Shown here: in pieces, positions 8,941 to 20,996 of the stretch | How the letters are laid out: each line of letters opens with the position of its first letter | Position numbering within the stretch: position 1 is the first letter of the stretch | From: Icerya purchasi | Lineage: Eukaryota > Arthropoda > Insecta > Hemiptera > Monophlebidae | NCBI GenBank assembly: GCA_039619475.1 | Contig: CM077115.1 | Span: 402,166,557-402,230,556, forward strand | Direction of reading: 5' to 3' | Length of the DNA stretch: 64,000 nt | Made by a program: the position numbers and the translations under genes | The notes under the pieces: generated by a model | Seen by the model: only the letters and a program-made list of their open reading frames with translations | What the model was told of the DNA's origin: nothing | The model's database searches: none

Positions 8941-11900
8941 TTGAAAAAAAGCATTAATATTTAATAAGACAAAAAATTAAAACATTATCAATTGCCACCG
9001 ATAGAGTGATATATGTATATACATTCTACTACAAAGGGAACAAATTTAAATCCGCCATGGAACCGTATTTACAAGCTCATAACTACTGGGAACATTACGT
9101 GTTTTAACAATACTGCGTATAACTTTTGACCCCATCTAGACTGACTATAACGGTATTCTTTGTTTATTAGAAATTGACGGCAATACCGATGACTATTTAC
9201 TAAGTAATCATTAACGTAAGCGTTACAAATCAGTCTCTGAGAGATGCAATTTCTTTGCTTAATTTAAAAACCAGGCGAAAATCTCTAATAAAGTTTCATT
9301 AGAACATGGTCAATTATGAATACGCAAAATATCAACGCGCGTGACTTTACACATTATTAATGTTATACTTTTACCGTTTGGAAAAATAGACTAGTTGAAT
9401 AAAGGTAATTTTAAAATTCACGAAGTGCGATTTACAAGCTCATCACTGACAAAATTCGAACAATCTTGAACCAATAGCCAGAGCTTTATACAGTACCGGA
9501 AAGTAGCATACCGTGTTTTAGGTTGGCCTATTCGTATTAACTCACTTAAAAATATTTACTCTAAAAATTGTGAAATAAAATAATTAAAAACAATTAAAGG
9601 TTTACTACATATAAAAATTTAATAAAAACCTACTAAAAAGTAAAAAAAATGATTACTCGTTAAGTGAGATAATTTATTTTACAGTAATGATTATTCTTAA
9701 ACAACATTAATACTTGCTAGAATTTGGCTACTACACTAAATTCAAATTGCAACAATTAAAAAATCGCATTAAATTGTACTTGGATTGTAGAAAACCAATG
9801 ATTACGTTGTTATACGCATTTAATATGATTTTTAATTATTGTTGAAGTTTGAATTCTACTGTCCGAGACAAGGAATGAAATAGTTATTATAATACACAAA
9901 AATCTGAAAAAAATCACAAATTTAAAATAAATATTGATGATGTTTTAGGATGTTCTCTGGACAAGCCTGTTTTCCGAATACTATTTGGACGACAAGTACG
10001 CCAGGGAATATTATTATCGAATAATTCTTTGTATAAACACGACATGGAATGTGAATTTTTTGACTATCCGAGAATAGGGCGCATTTAGGAGACGTAGAAT
10101 AGTACACAGACGGAAAAATAAACGCGGTTGTTAATATACCACTATTGGCAACTTCTATTCGTTGCGTAATTTTCTAATAATGTTGAAAATTAATTATAAA
10201 TCAGCAATAACACACTCAAAAATAATGTGTTTTATTGATTTATCACCGGTATAGTTGGTTTTTTTTTCGTTTGCTCTGAAATAACCTAATCGATATCATC
10301 CAAGTTTATCGATAACATTTACCCCGCTCGATAACACTTTAGAAAGGTTGCTTCTAGCAAGAGCTTCGGAAATTTTTCTATAAAAAAACACACACACACA
10401 CATTTCTTATAAAAGAAAAAAAGAAAAAATATGCTCCATATTTTTAGGTACTTCATTAATATTTTATTCAAAAAATTTTTTATTACCAGTATAATTAATA
10501 ACGTATGTAATTTTTATTAATGTTCATATATGGTACCTAATTCATTTATGTAAATTATTAATACATATAAATCAAAATTATGGAAATTATTAATAGTACG
10601 AATATTAGTGAAAAATGGTTATTCATGAAATAAATATGCAAAGAAAATTTTCAAAACCCCCCTTTCCAAAATTCGGGCTATAGGCCTGGTCAGACTCTAA
10701 TTAAGGCAATTAAGGTGTATTTGAATGTTGTTTAAGAATACTCGTAGTAATATTCCTCCTTTACGGTACATTTTATTGTAAATTATTTATTACTTTTCGG
10801 TAGTGTATTTTTATTTAATTTTTAAAGTAAATTTTGAAATCGTTTTTTTTCTTTCTTTTAACTAATTTATGACCAGTATAATATATACGTGTATTCACAT
10901 TATGTGAAGCAAATCTTTTAAAATGCAGAAATTTTTATGATATAAAAATATATTCTCAGCAGTAGATGATGAAGTTAAATGGTTCTGCTTCACTTCCTCT
11001 GCGCTACAGTTCACGTAACACTTACAATTTCGTTCACTTAGCCGTTATTATTTCTGCTTGTTGACCGATATGCTTCAGGCAGTGTGTTGCGTGTTTCGAG
11101 TAATAAGTAAATGCAAAGAAATTTAAATTAAGCATTTGAATTTGCGGCCGGTTGATATGAATTGTCTAGTGTATGAAATGAGCAAAAGCCATTATGCCTA
11201 TTCGTGAACTGTTTGAATTTCGGTATATTTTACAAACTGTGTACAGCGGTAGCAGCTTTGTCCAACTCATGAAATCGGCAGTAAGTTGCATATTTTGCGC
11301 ATTATACAATTTTCACGATAGTTAACTAGGCTAGCTATTGACTTTCTGCAGTCCACTCGGAAGATATCGCAGATTTCCTCTTGATTCAAATTTTATTCGC
11401 GCAAGAATTTGCCATTCTTTTCAATGGATTTTCAATGGATTTTCAATGGATTTTCAATGGATTTGAGACATTTCCAAGCTACTCGCTTATAACCTCGCGT
11501 TCTTTTTAATCTTCCTATACTCCGAATCTTACGTATATTTTAATCATTTAAATTGTAGCGGCCCCGAAATAACGTCTATTGCTCGTTTTCGAAGTCGGCC
11601 AGGTTTAAAAAGTTCTCTATTCGGGTGGTAGTGGAGGGGGCATTTGTTAAAAAGAAAACGAAAGCCTTGAACTGGAGACTATACTCGCTAGAAATATAAA
11701 TTACCATAGAACGACGTCGTCGCCGAAAATGTAAATGTAAATTTTGAGAACGGCTTTTAAAGGCTGTGTTGCTGCGGAGGATTTTCTCTGCTTTTGATGT
11801 AATATTGTTATGGTGAGTAAATTTAGTTAGAAATTGCATTCCATTACTCCGAAATTCCACTAGCCGATTTAATTCTCTCGTCGATCGCTCGCTATCTCGT

Positions 11901-12597
11901 CATCGCGCCTTTGTTGATGTTCTTCTTTCATCCTACTACCGGTGGTGCTTCCCTGTTACACGTTATTTTTAAAGTCAGCCTGTGAAAGTGTCTCTGCTGA
12001 TAAAACTTCCTTTTCAGTCGTAATAAACGGCTATTCTCAAAACGACAGGACGCATGATTTTCCCACTGCATTTAGATGCGGAACAGCTTGCTTAATTGTT
12101 GCGCAAGTGTGAATTTTTCTTTTCGTTATATCGTATTTCATGTTCAGTTTAGTCGAAAAATCTCACCTAAAATTTTCCTAATGAATTGTGCTTGAGCAAC
12201 GTGCTCTAATATTATCGTTGTTCGTTACAATTTGCCGTATAGTATAAATGTGTTTCATACATTATGTAAAAGGATGTGATTTCCCATTCGAGATGCAGCC
12301 CGCAAATTATTTCTGATTGTCCTAATTCCGGCTATTCAAAGACTGCAAATCCTAATTGCTCTGCTATTCACAATGGCTGCAGCGAGAGGTCTCAATTGAG
12401 AAACCTTGCAAATATCGGTTCGCAACGCAAGCTTTATTGAAAATGTCTTCTTATTACGTATTAACGAAAATAAAAAGCAAGAAAAAACGAAGGTTACAAT
12501 TGTTTCATCGTTCGATACTTCCTCATTTCTTCAATGAAGAAAGTCTGGTAGGTATTACCTATTCGTATTTTCTTGTAACATACTCATGAGGTAATTC
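8941..12597. other. Long AT-rich non-coding region
   Basis: No protein similarity or element terminus was recognised in 3.6 kb. There are A/T homopolymers, an (AC)n run near 10388-10402 and the 11-bp minisatellite at 11418-11461. It may include introns or intergenic DNA of the host; nothing supports a gene call. Confidence 0.5.
11418..11461. repeat. Minisatellite, 11 bp x 4
   Basis: Four perfect tandem copies of TTTTCAATGGA. Confidence 0.95.
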
Positions 12598-13380
12598 TAT
12601 ATTGGGGGAGTCAAATTAGACAAAATCAGGCCTAAACTTTGGAATAATTCCACGATCCATACTTCTTGATGAAACTTTTTGCATTCGCTTGTTAATGGTA
12701 TTAACTAAAAATGCCACCCTTTAAAAAAGTGTGCTAATAATTTATTTGTTCAATAACAGTGAAAAAGTGAAAAATTAGTTGCAAAATTGAATTTCTCAGA
12801 TATTTATTAATGAAGAATTATCAAAATTGGTTATAGGGGTTTTCAAGGGTGCTGAATACGAATCTGATGTCGGATATTAGAAATTCAACGTAAAAATATT
12901 TGAAAATTACCTGAAAACATAGATTTTTTGGGGTTTGCTGGGTACGGTTATCACAAATTTGATATTCTACTTTTTGTTTTTGTCAATTAAAAGTTATAGC
13001 CGCTTATGTACGGTGCGCGCGCTCGCACAGGTGCACACTCAGCCTAGTGCATGGCTCGACGCAGTCCGAATCGAAGCGTTAATTAAAAAATTACTGCTCG
13101 CTCAATTCCAATTGAAAAACAAATGTCATGTATGTTTCTTTTGTAAAATTTTCCGTTCTTTCAAGTGGCGCTATCAGTTTTTTCGAAAAAATTGAAATAA
13201 AAAAGTTATTGACAAAAAAACACATTTTTGCACCTAAATTGTTAAATGAAAAATTTAGCACACATTTTCTCGCGGAGGCATTTTGATATGTTATTCTACA
13301 CACTTTTCTGAACACATTCCATTTGGAATCATCGATCGCGGAATTGTTCTGAAGTGAAAATCTAATGTGACTCCCCTATA
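12598..13380. mobile_element. Non-autonomous DNA transposon candidate with long imperfect inverted repeats
   Basis: The ends are inverted: TTGGGGGAGTCAAATTAGA on the left matches the complement of the right end GACTCCCC (with 'CTAATGTGACTCCCC'). Similarity weakly continues inward for over 100 bp, and both ends abut TATA. The interior (about 450 bp) holds no recognised transposase. A TA target site would fit a Tc1/mariner-type MITE, but the superfamily is uncertain. Confidence 0.5.
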
Positions 13381-14385
13381 TGCAATAAAAGCGTGTATGA
13401 AACACCATTGAAACAGTCGAATTTTAAGGAACTTGTAAATACAACTTTTTTGTTCTGAAAATTTTTTATTTATAAATTTAAAACTAAATAACCGCCATAT
13501 GTCGGGAGCACTGGGTTCATATTCGCGTGATATTTTTACGAAGTTAAAATCATAAACTGCAACCTATTTGGTTATGAAACATAGTAAAAAAGTCGAAATG
13601 ATAAAAAGCCGATATGATAAAAAGTCGATATATAATAAATGATTAATTAAAAAAATTAAAAGTTCCGGTAACATAATTGACTTCCTGAAATGATGAGATT
13701 ATTAATGAAAACTATATATAAAATATAAAAAATCACAAAATGGTAATAATAATTAAAAAATTATTTTATACCGTAATATTTAATAAAGCATTATTATTAC
13801 ACAGAGTGTTATTATTAATAATATTATTTTTTTATATTTATTTATGTAGTACGCTTTTGCAAAATTTAAATTATTATATTCTGTAATTATTTTTAATATT
13901 TTCATATCCTTTTCGATGTTTCTAGTTAATTTGCGTGGTTAATAATAGTTATATGCTCAGCTAAAGTCGATTTACCGATTAATTTATTGTTAAAGGCGTA
14001 TAAATGTTTGGAATAACGAATTTTAAATTTTCTACAAGCTTGACCTGTATATATCTACATTATTACAACTGTTATAAAATTATCTTATACTTATACCAGA
14101 TTTTTCATATATATCTATGTTATTTTTATTATTATAGTTTGGGTTATTGCTAAAAGTGCATAATTTATCATAAAGTTTGCTATTTGTATAAAATACTATC
14201 CTATGTGTTTTTCGGAAAATGTTACTTATATTTTAAACTAGCGGATTAATCTATGTGAACTTTGTCCATAATTTACTATTCTCACTGTATTCTTTTTATG
14301 TTTTTTCAAATATACATATATATGTATATATATATATCCTTCTTACATTTTTCGTTTAACTAATTAATAAACCTAGTGTGAAAAC
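13381..14385. other. Very AT-rich non-coding region
   Basis: No gene. A diverged 16-bp repeat (AAAAAGTCGAAATGAT-like, three units) lies at about 13587-13634. A (TA)n-like tract lies at 14312-14338. Confidence 0.5.
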
Positions 14386-14389
14386 TCCT

Positions 14390-15260
14390 ATTCAATGTCG
14401 CGTTTGCTTTTGCTTCGGACAAACAGAAAAGATCTGCTGTAGTAAACCCTTCTGCGGTAGATGTGGCGAACCCTATAGGTCCATTGAATGCTCTTTTGCA
14501 AATACAAATTCGGGTAAAATGTCTAAACTGTGAAGGAGATCATGAAATTACTAACCGCTTATGTCCTAAATATTAGGAGCAACTTCAATTAAAGAAAGTG
14601 GTGGCATTTCAAAACGTTTCCTTTAACAACAAAACGTGTTTATTATTTGCAGCTGTTACGTAAAACACTTCCATTATATCTTCTAATCATATTCTCCACA
14701 AACTTACGCAAAATAATTGCAATAAGGAATACTCTCCTTCGAAAACTAATTGTCTTCCTTTTACATTGCAATAATCGAAACTGTTCTAGCGGATTTTTTT
14801 CTGAAATAATTTTTCTCTCCCTCCATGTCATTGTTCGATTTCGATAAAACTAACAATTCCACTAATCTCAACTTTTCCAACTCTATATGATATGTTTCTC
14901 CAAATCAGCGGTAGAAACAACAGAAAGGTTGGATTTTACACTGAATATCCAAGAAATTTCCCGGCAGTTTCGTGAAAATTCTGAATTACAATTTTTAACT
15001 TTCAAATTCTGCTAACTCCTCCATGCTGGATACTACTGCAATTAATCAAAAACATATTTTCTTTTCCATTTTCTCAACTTATACCTTTCTTCATTCTTTT
15101 CTTTCTCCCATGGTGATTACCATCGTAAGAATTCTGCAATGGAACAATCGAAATCCAGCTAATATTCACTGACAAGTCATTCTTAAACGAACAAAAACAA
15201 ATAAACAAAAAAAAAAACATTATTATCCCTCTTGCAACTTTCCGAATCTAGTTTGTCTAG
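14390..15260 (+). pseudogene. I-like LINE relic: gag zinc knuckles and start of endonuclease
   Basis: Near 14395-14600, frames with stops give a row of zinc-knuckle remnants ('CGRCGEP', then 'CLNCEGDHEITNRLCPKY' and 'QLQLKKVVAFQNVSF'). This follows the ORF1 C-terminus of the LINEs at 19377-22980 and 41574-48950. About 500 bp later, at 15113-15170, 'IVRILQWNNRNPA' matches the first strand of the LINE endonuclease (LQWN.RN). The spacing fits the ORF1-ORF2 junction of one element. It ends abruptly near 15260, where the Polinton-like relic begins. All frames are broken. Confidence 0.6.
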
Positions 15261-15279
15261 TCGTAATGATAAGGCTTTC

Positions 15280-16366
15280 GCTGGTTAACTTTAGGACGTT
15301 GCGCTTATTGTTTAAAATGGACCATAATTTCAATATTCTATAATGGAATTCAGTCCTAGGGCCAGTAAGGCGTTCTTAGAGACTTTACTAGTATAATACA
15401 ATATGTATTAGTGGTCACTACGGCTTAGCCATAATGTTTGAGCCGACCACATGGTTTCCCATGTCTTGCTTAAACCACCTGCGAGTACCACTTGAGGTGT
15501 TTGCTTTGACACTATCTGTGTATAGGTGACTGTAGCGGGGAAAAAGTTGTATCTTTTCCACCAAGTACTGGAGTCACCAGTGTAACATCCTGATCAGAGC
15601 GATCGTTCATCACGGTGACTTTCCAGGGAAGTTCATTATACTCGTATAATGTTTAAAGTTCCAGTTAATTTCATTTTCTTTAAGGAGGGATTTTAACACT
15701 TCGTATAGCGTCCTAGTCACTGTTTTTATCGCATCACCGAGTTTCTTAATTAATTCTTTGACGGGGTTAATTCGCTCGAAAGGCTATTCGCAATTCAAAT
15801 TTGGAAAGAAATTCGTTCTTACTAGTCTTAATCTGTTTCGTTAAATTATTAATATCTTCGTGACGTTTATCGTGCTTATATATGTTTTTCGAAAATTCTG
15901 CATTAGTTTCTTCTGTAATTGGTTATCTTAAAGACTTAAACTATCGATTTTGATTGAACTTCACTCATTATTAATTCTTGTACAGAAGCTTGAACATCAT
16001 TAGCCAATTGACCTAAAGTGACCACATCTTTTGCTTCAGTACCGTCAGCTATACTAATTATTCGTTTACCTACAATGTTAAGTTGATTTCCAGCTAAATT
16101 AATTATTTTCATAAACGCATTTATAATTACAGTTTTAAATATTTCAGAGTATAGGAGAAATTTGATCCGCTGGTACGATAGAGCTTCAGACTCGACAGGA
16201 TCGTGGTGTATCGTGCTGACATTTAATAAGTGTCTTCCTTTGAAATTATAATTTCCGTTAGAATCTAATTCGACAGTAGCTCCCTCAGAAATTCCACACC
16301 TTCAGGCGCATACATTTCGTGCTCTTATGAAGAGGCAGAACGACCACGATCTAAGTATTTACCCAT
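15280..16366 (-). pseudogene. Fibre-like protein relic of a Polinton/adintovirus-type element
   Basis: The minus strand from an ATG at 16366 ('MGKYLDRGRSAS') is broken by stops but shows two similar modules. One is 'DSNGNYNFKGRHLLNV' followed by '...ESEALSYQ'; the other is 'NLAGNQLNIVGKRI' followed by '...AKDVVTLGQL'. Such 'N..L..L.NV....D..DAVT..QL' modules are typical of attachment-fibre-like proteins of viruses and Polinton-like elements. The ATG overlaps the stop of the integrase remnant immediately upstream. Further fragments with protein-like composition reach about 15280. It is a dead fossil; the name rests on motif resemblance and context. Confidence 0.45.
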
Positions 16367-16520
16367 CACTATTATTATCGACCCACGAATTCTCTGAACT
16401 AGGAAATGCAAGCCACTTGACTAATGATTTTGTTCCTTTACGTGGAATAATACGTTTAATCAAGCATACAGGGTAAGAGAAGTTTTGTAATTCTTCCGAG
16501 TAAAACGTACCAGTTTTTAC
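16359..16520 (-). pseudogene. C-terminal fragment of a Polinton/adintovirus-type integrase
   Basis: The minus strand reads 'GTFYSEELQNF', then 'VCLIKRI', then 'KSLVKWLAFPSSENSWVDNN' and a TAA. This matches the SH3/chromodomain-like tail of retrovirus-type integrases encoded by Polintons and adintoviruses (also annotated as F54H12.3-like). The DDE core upstream is not recognisable. The stop overlaps the ATG of the next gene by a few bases (ATGGGTAA), a compact arrangement typical of viral-type genomes. An LTR-retrotransposon chromodomain integrase is the alternative, but the GTFY..ELQ lead-in favours the Polinton type. Confidence 0.5.
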
Positions 16521-18310
16521 GCGATGAGAATGATAAAAATAAATGAAAAAGAAGAAAACGAGGTGTCCAGAAATTTAATTTCGATAACGGGAATAAGAAT
16601 AAAAGTATTATTTGAGACATGCTTTTCCAGTCTCTAAATGCTGGAGCATATCGTGTCAGCGGATAAACAGTTTAACAAGAGCTGGTTAACGGATAAATCG
16701 GAAGGAATGTCTTGGATTATACCGAAACTAAGTGACGGAGATTGAGGGATATCTTTATTTTTCGAATGTTCCTAAGGGATATTTTTATTTAAGCGATAAA
16801 AAGTTTAAAAAGTAAGACTTATATGTTTGAGAGACTTATTTGCATAACATTCGATTATTATTTATCACCCTCATTGCAAACACATGATAATAAAAATGTG
16901 GTACTGAAAGATTTTTTCTTATTTGTACATGTTTATATCCCCTTTTCTTTCAACTAGATTTGTTGCCCGATTTCTCTTTCAAGTTTGATAAAAGGAGAAA
17001 ATAGCCTCGATAAGAGCCGAAGAAAGAACAAACGACCACCAGCCAACGCTAGTTGATTGTGAAAATAATTCAACGTACCATGTAATAAATTTTGAGACCA
17101 GACGTAGACCTGAAAAATTGTTCCAAGACCGAAAAGTTTCATGTTTGAAATTTTGAGATTAAAATTGTAATTACAGCGGAAAGACCAAAAAAAAAAAAAA
17201 AAAATGGGCCAAATTTTAGTTAAACTTTAGAGAAAAGCCAAAAAAAAAAAAAAAAGAAGCAGGAAAATAAAGAGAAGCCAACTTCGTTTATCATTTCAGC
17301 AACAGCGTAGCTCGTTTATTTAAAGTTAATTCCGTTCTAAGCTGCCGTCCGTTAGATTCGGTAACTTAAAGCTGGCTAGAGACGGAATTTAAGTAAACAG
17401 CATGCCATTTAACTTTTCCACTGTACCCGTTAGCGTCACTAAAATACGTTTTTTCATCTAATCGGCCGGCGATTGATGCGAGTTGTAAACTAGTCGGAAA
17501 AGATTTCAATTAATAACATTTTATTAATAACCGCGGCTTCCTAGGAAAATTTGCGGTTTAAAAATTGAAAAAAAGTCACCAAAAATAAAAACAAAGCGTG
17601 ATTCTGATTGAATACGACACCAGTGCTTGAATAAAATGAAAGAAAGGAATGAGTATCTTAATAGACTTTATAATAAACGAAACGTTTCTGTTTTCGTTTT
17701 TTTCGTTTTTTTCTGAATTGTAATATAATTCTAAATTAATCACTACATTAACTTAAAAATAATATCTATTGTACACTAGTATGTTTAATATCATATCATG
17801 ATTATTCGATCAAGTTTATACTTTTAAATTCTTAAAACTTAGAATAACATTAAATGTAGCTACTAATATATGTATATATGGTATAATTTAGTTTCTAAAC
17901 AACAACAAGAAAAACAAAACTAACAATACTTTTATACCACAATATTGACGAATATTGAATTCATAAGCGATTAAAAATATTAAATAAACAAAGCAATGCT
18001 CATTCATATTATCCTTATTACTGTTCCCTTGAATATAGCGCGTTGTTTTTTGAAACATGTCGGGCTATTTTTTGAATTTTTTGAGTTTGATAAAGATCTC
18101 TCTATATTTAGTATTTCATAATTTTTAAAATATTATTTAAAGAATTACTAAAAAAAATGTGCTGTGTTATAATAACGTTAACACTACCTCAAATATTAAA
18201 ACACTGACATTAAGTCAAATCAAATCACGTTTATTATTATTATTATTACCATACATAGTCCATCTAAGCGCATATTTGCGCGAGCGATGGGTATTAAAAA
18301 TAAAAAGAAC
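16521..18310. other. Non-coding DNA, no recognised feature
   Basis: AT-rich with two poly(A) runs at 17187-17204 and 17240-17255. No protein similarity was seen; the rest of the Polinton-like element was not found here. Confidence 0.5.
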
Positions 18311-18672
18311 ATTTTTTTTTTTTTTTTTTAAAATAGCCTTTTATTTATGCACTAAAAAGTACAAAATAACTGGAAACTACAAAATATTCTGAAAAATAAA
18401 AGCGGGGGCCGCAGTTACAAAAATATTCGGTGTGTATGATATTGTGATGCACAATAATGGAACAGCATATAATGGTGATTGTAGTTTTGGCTTAGGATGT
18501 GTTATAATATTGATATTTAATTATTAATCTGCGACCTCCGCTTTTATTTTTCAGAATATTTCGTAGTTTCAGACTTTAATGTTAAGATGCGTATTTGGTA
18601 GTCGCACACTAATAAAGTTATTTTGTACTTTTTAGCGCATAAATAAAAGGCTATTTAAAAAAAAAAAATTAT
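18311..18672. repeat. Two head-to-head poly(A)-tailed elements (foldback pair)
   Basis: The left arm (18311-18417) and right arm (18527-18672) are inverted copies of one sequence. Each reads outward through GCTTTTATTTTTCAGAATAT, then TTATTTTGTACTTTTTAG, then CATAAATAAAAGGCTATTT and a poly(A). An AATAAA signal precedes each A run, as in a processed transcript. The right copy contains about 46 bp, between GTAGTTTC and AGTTATTTTG, that the left copy lacks. The core at 18418-18526 is unique. It could be a SINE-like pair or a foldback transposon. Confidence 0.7.
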
Positions 18673-18985
18673 TTTTTTTATTTTTTAGTCTCGGTTTTTT
18701 ACTATGTATTTCAATAAAAAACAATAAATTTAGAATTGTATTTTATTTTGCTTTATTTGATTCAATATCCTGATTATAGGACATTTACAGAAATTTGTGT
18801 TATATTTTATTATTAAATAATGGATCGCATTCTTTCAATTATATTGTCTTTTGTTATTCATATAATACATACAGAATCCTCAGCATATGAAACACAATGT
18901 TTGACTAATAGCGCGATCTTTCCATTAATATATCACGTGATCGAAAAAAAAAAAAAAATTTTTTGAAACTTTCGAGCTTTTGGCG

Positions 18986-19320
18986 CCCCAAGGTCCGATT
19001 TTAAAATTGGAAACCCAAAATGTTCCAAAGTAATTTTTTTAACCTTGTTAAAAATTTTTAGCTATAAAGCTAATACACAAGCGGGGGCTACACGTCGCTT
19101 TTTGTGCTTTTTAAGGTTTTTATTAAAAAAATTCGAGTTTTCGCAGCCCCGAAGGGCTAATTTTAAAATTGGAAACCTAGATGTTCCAAACCAAAGAAAT
19201 ATACGTGCATGTGCATATTTTCAACCTTGTTCAAAATTTTCAACTATAATACGCGCGTCGGAAAGAGGGAGCTACATATTAGATCTCGCGATTTTTTGAA
19301 CTTTTTGTAAATTTCGAAAG
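18986..19320. repeat. Diverged tandem duplication, about 165 bp x 2
   Basis: Unit 1 (18986-19145) and unit 2 (19146-19320) share the ordered words 'CCCC.A.GG', 'ATTTTAAAATTGGAAACC', 'ATGTTCCAAA', 'AACCTTGTT', 'GGGGGCTACA / AGGGAGCTACA' and a T-rich end. The array borders the broken 3' end of the LINE at 19377. Confidence 0.65.
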
Positions 19321-19325
19321 TTTCT

Positions 19326-20996
19326 TTAAAGAAATGAAATATGGTTTTGTTCTCGACAAATAACGATCTTTCCGTTATAGGGAAGTACTTTATTATTGTC
19401 AAGCCACCAAATTAGACGGTTCTTCACGACCAGTTCGAATGCTTTCCTTAGACAGGATGCCAAGGAAATCGGCCTGTATGCAGGTGCTAGTGAAGAGGGG
19501 CTTCCCGGCTTAGGGATCGGATACACCAGAAATCGTCTCCAATCGTCAGGAACTAAACAATGTTGTAGGAGGCCATTGAAGATGTTTATCAGCATACCCT
19601 TAGCATTTTCCGACATGTTCTTAATTATTGAAAATGTTATCCCATCTATGCCCGGAGCTGAATCCTTTTTCCTGCTCAATGGTATAAAGAGTTCGGAGTA
19701 AGAGATTGGTTGTAGTAGAAAATGCATGTCAACCGTGTCTGCTTGTGTGGATTGATTAAATTCGCCTAATTCATCCGCAGCTGGCACATGTAGAGGAGCT
19801 GCTGTGCAAACGAAATCACAAAACCAATCATCATTCGTTGCGGTGTGGTTCTGCACATTTCTGTTCTTGAAGCGCTTCGCTAATAACCAAATATATTTTA
19901 ATGGCGTGTTCCTATTAAACTTGCCACAGAAATTTTTCCAAGCAGCTCTTTTGCTAGATTTTAGCATTTTACGTGTTTCTGCAGCAATTTTTTTATATTC
20001 TATATACGACGACATAGATCCTTTGGCACGAAATTTTCTTAAGGCTTCATTACGTTCTTTAATTTTTAACTCGCATTGGATGTTCCACCATGGCTTAGGT
20101 TGTTTTTTCCCTCTATATAAGGATGCTCGAGGAACTGATTTCTGTAAGGCTGAAGAAATAGCACTCTGAAATAGATTATACTTGCCTATAGGGTCTGTGA
20201 TAGAGTAAAAATTATTCAGGCCCAAGTCAAGCGTATCTTGAAATTTGACCCAGTCTGCCTTTGAAAGTTTCCATCTCACGGTGGTCTGTTCAAAGCAGCG
20301 TGCCTGCGTATTAACACTGTTGGAAGTCTCTATATCGATATCAATAGCGATCGGATAGTGGTCACTACCCAGCGAGTGAGGAAGAACTCTCCATGAGCAA
20401 TCAAGGAATATATCTTGTGAGACAAATGACAAATCCACTGGATTATTAGAGTAATGAGGGTTTCCTATTTTAGTTATAGAACCGTCGTTAAGAAGACAGA
20501 GATTGGAATTGGAAATGATATTCATTACTGCCCAACCCTTCCTGTCATTGCAACTACAACCCCAGCATCTATTCAAGGCATTAAAATCCCCGCCTATAAC
20601 GATGGGGACATTGTTAATATTTTCCGAAGCTTCAACAAACATTGTAGGGTCAATTGAGTGCTTGGGTGGAGAATATGAAATAAATATCCCAGAAAACCTC
20701 CTAATATTAACAGAGACCGCAACAGCATTAGATTTTGTATCGTTATTACTGCTTGTAAGATTTAGATTGATTTTACGGTGAGTTAGACAAATCTTAACTA
20801 AAATCGCAACACCGCCATAACCATCTCCTCTATCTTCACGGTAACAACTAAAATTATTAATATGAAATTTCTTTTTAGCAGTAAGCCATGTTTCGGACAA
20901 TAAGATAATATCTATATCATGGTGAACTAAAAATAGCTCTAAATCGCACTTATTAGCGAGAATATTTCTAGCGTTCCACTGTAACACTCGAAGCAT
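19326..20996 (-). pseudogene. I-like LINE ORF2, endonuclease and start of RT (3'-truncated)
   Basis: A 556-codon frame with ATG at 20996. The N-terminal apurinic-like endonuclease shows 'LQWNARN' (Asn8), 'LLSETWL' (Glu35), 'GDGYGGVAILV', 'GGDFNALNRCWGC' and 'LGSDHYPI', the full active-site set. A linker follows, then RT motif 0/1 with 'DGITFSIIKN', 'VYPIPKPGS' and 'AYRPISLASCLRKAFE'. After 'NNKVLPYN' the frame runs into unrelated DNA, adding about 17 spurious residues before the stop. The enzyme would nick the target and prime reverse transcription; with the palm (YADD) missing this copy is dead. Confidence 0.85.

Noticed and set aside
11400..11470. CRISPR-like array
   Set aside because: The 11-bp units are contiguous with no spacers; it is a minisatellite.
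12935..13195. 86-codon frame with a Cys-rich end
   Set aside because: Lies inside a candidate non-autonomous transposon and has no recognisable domain.
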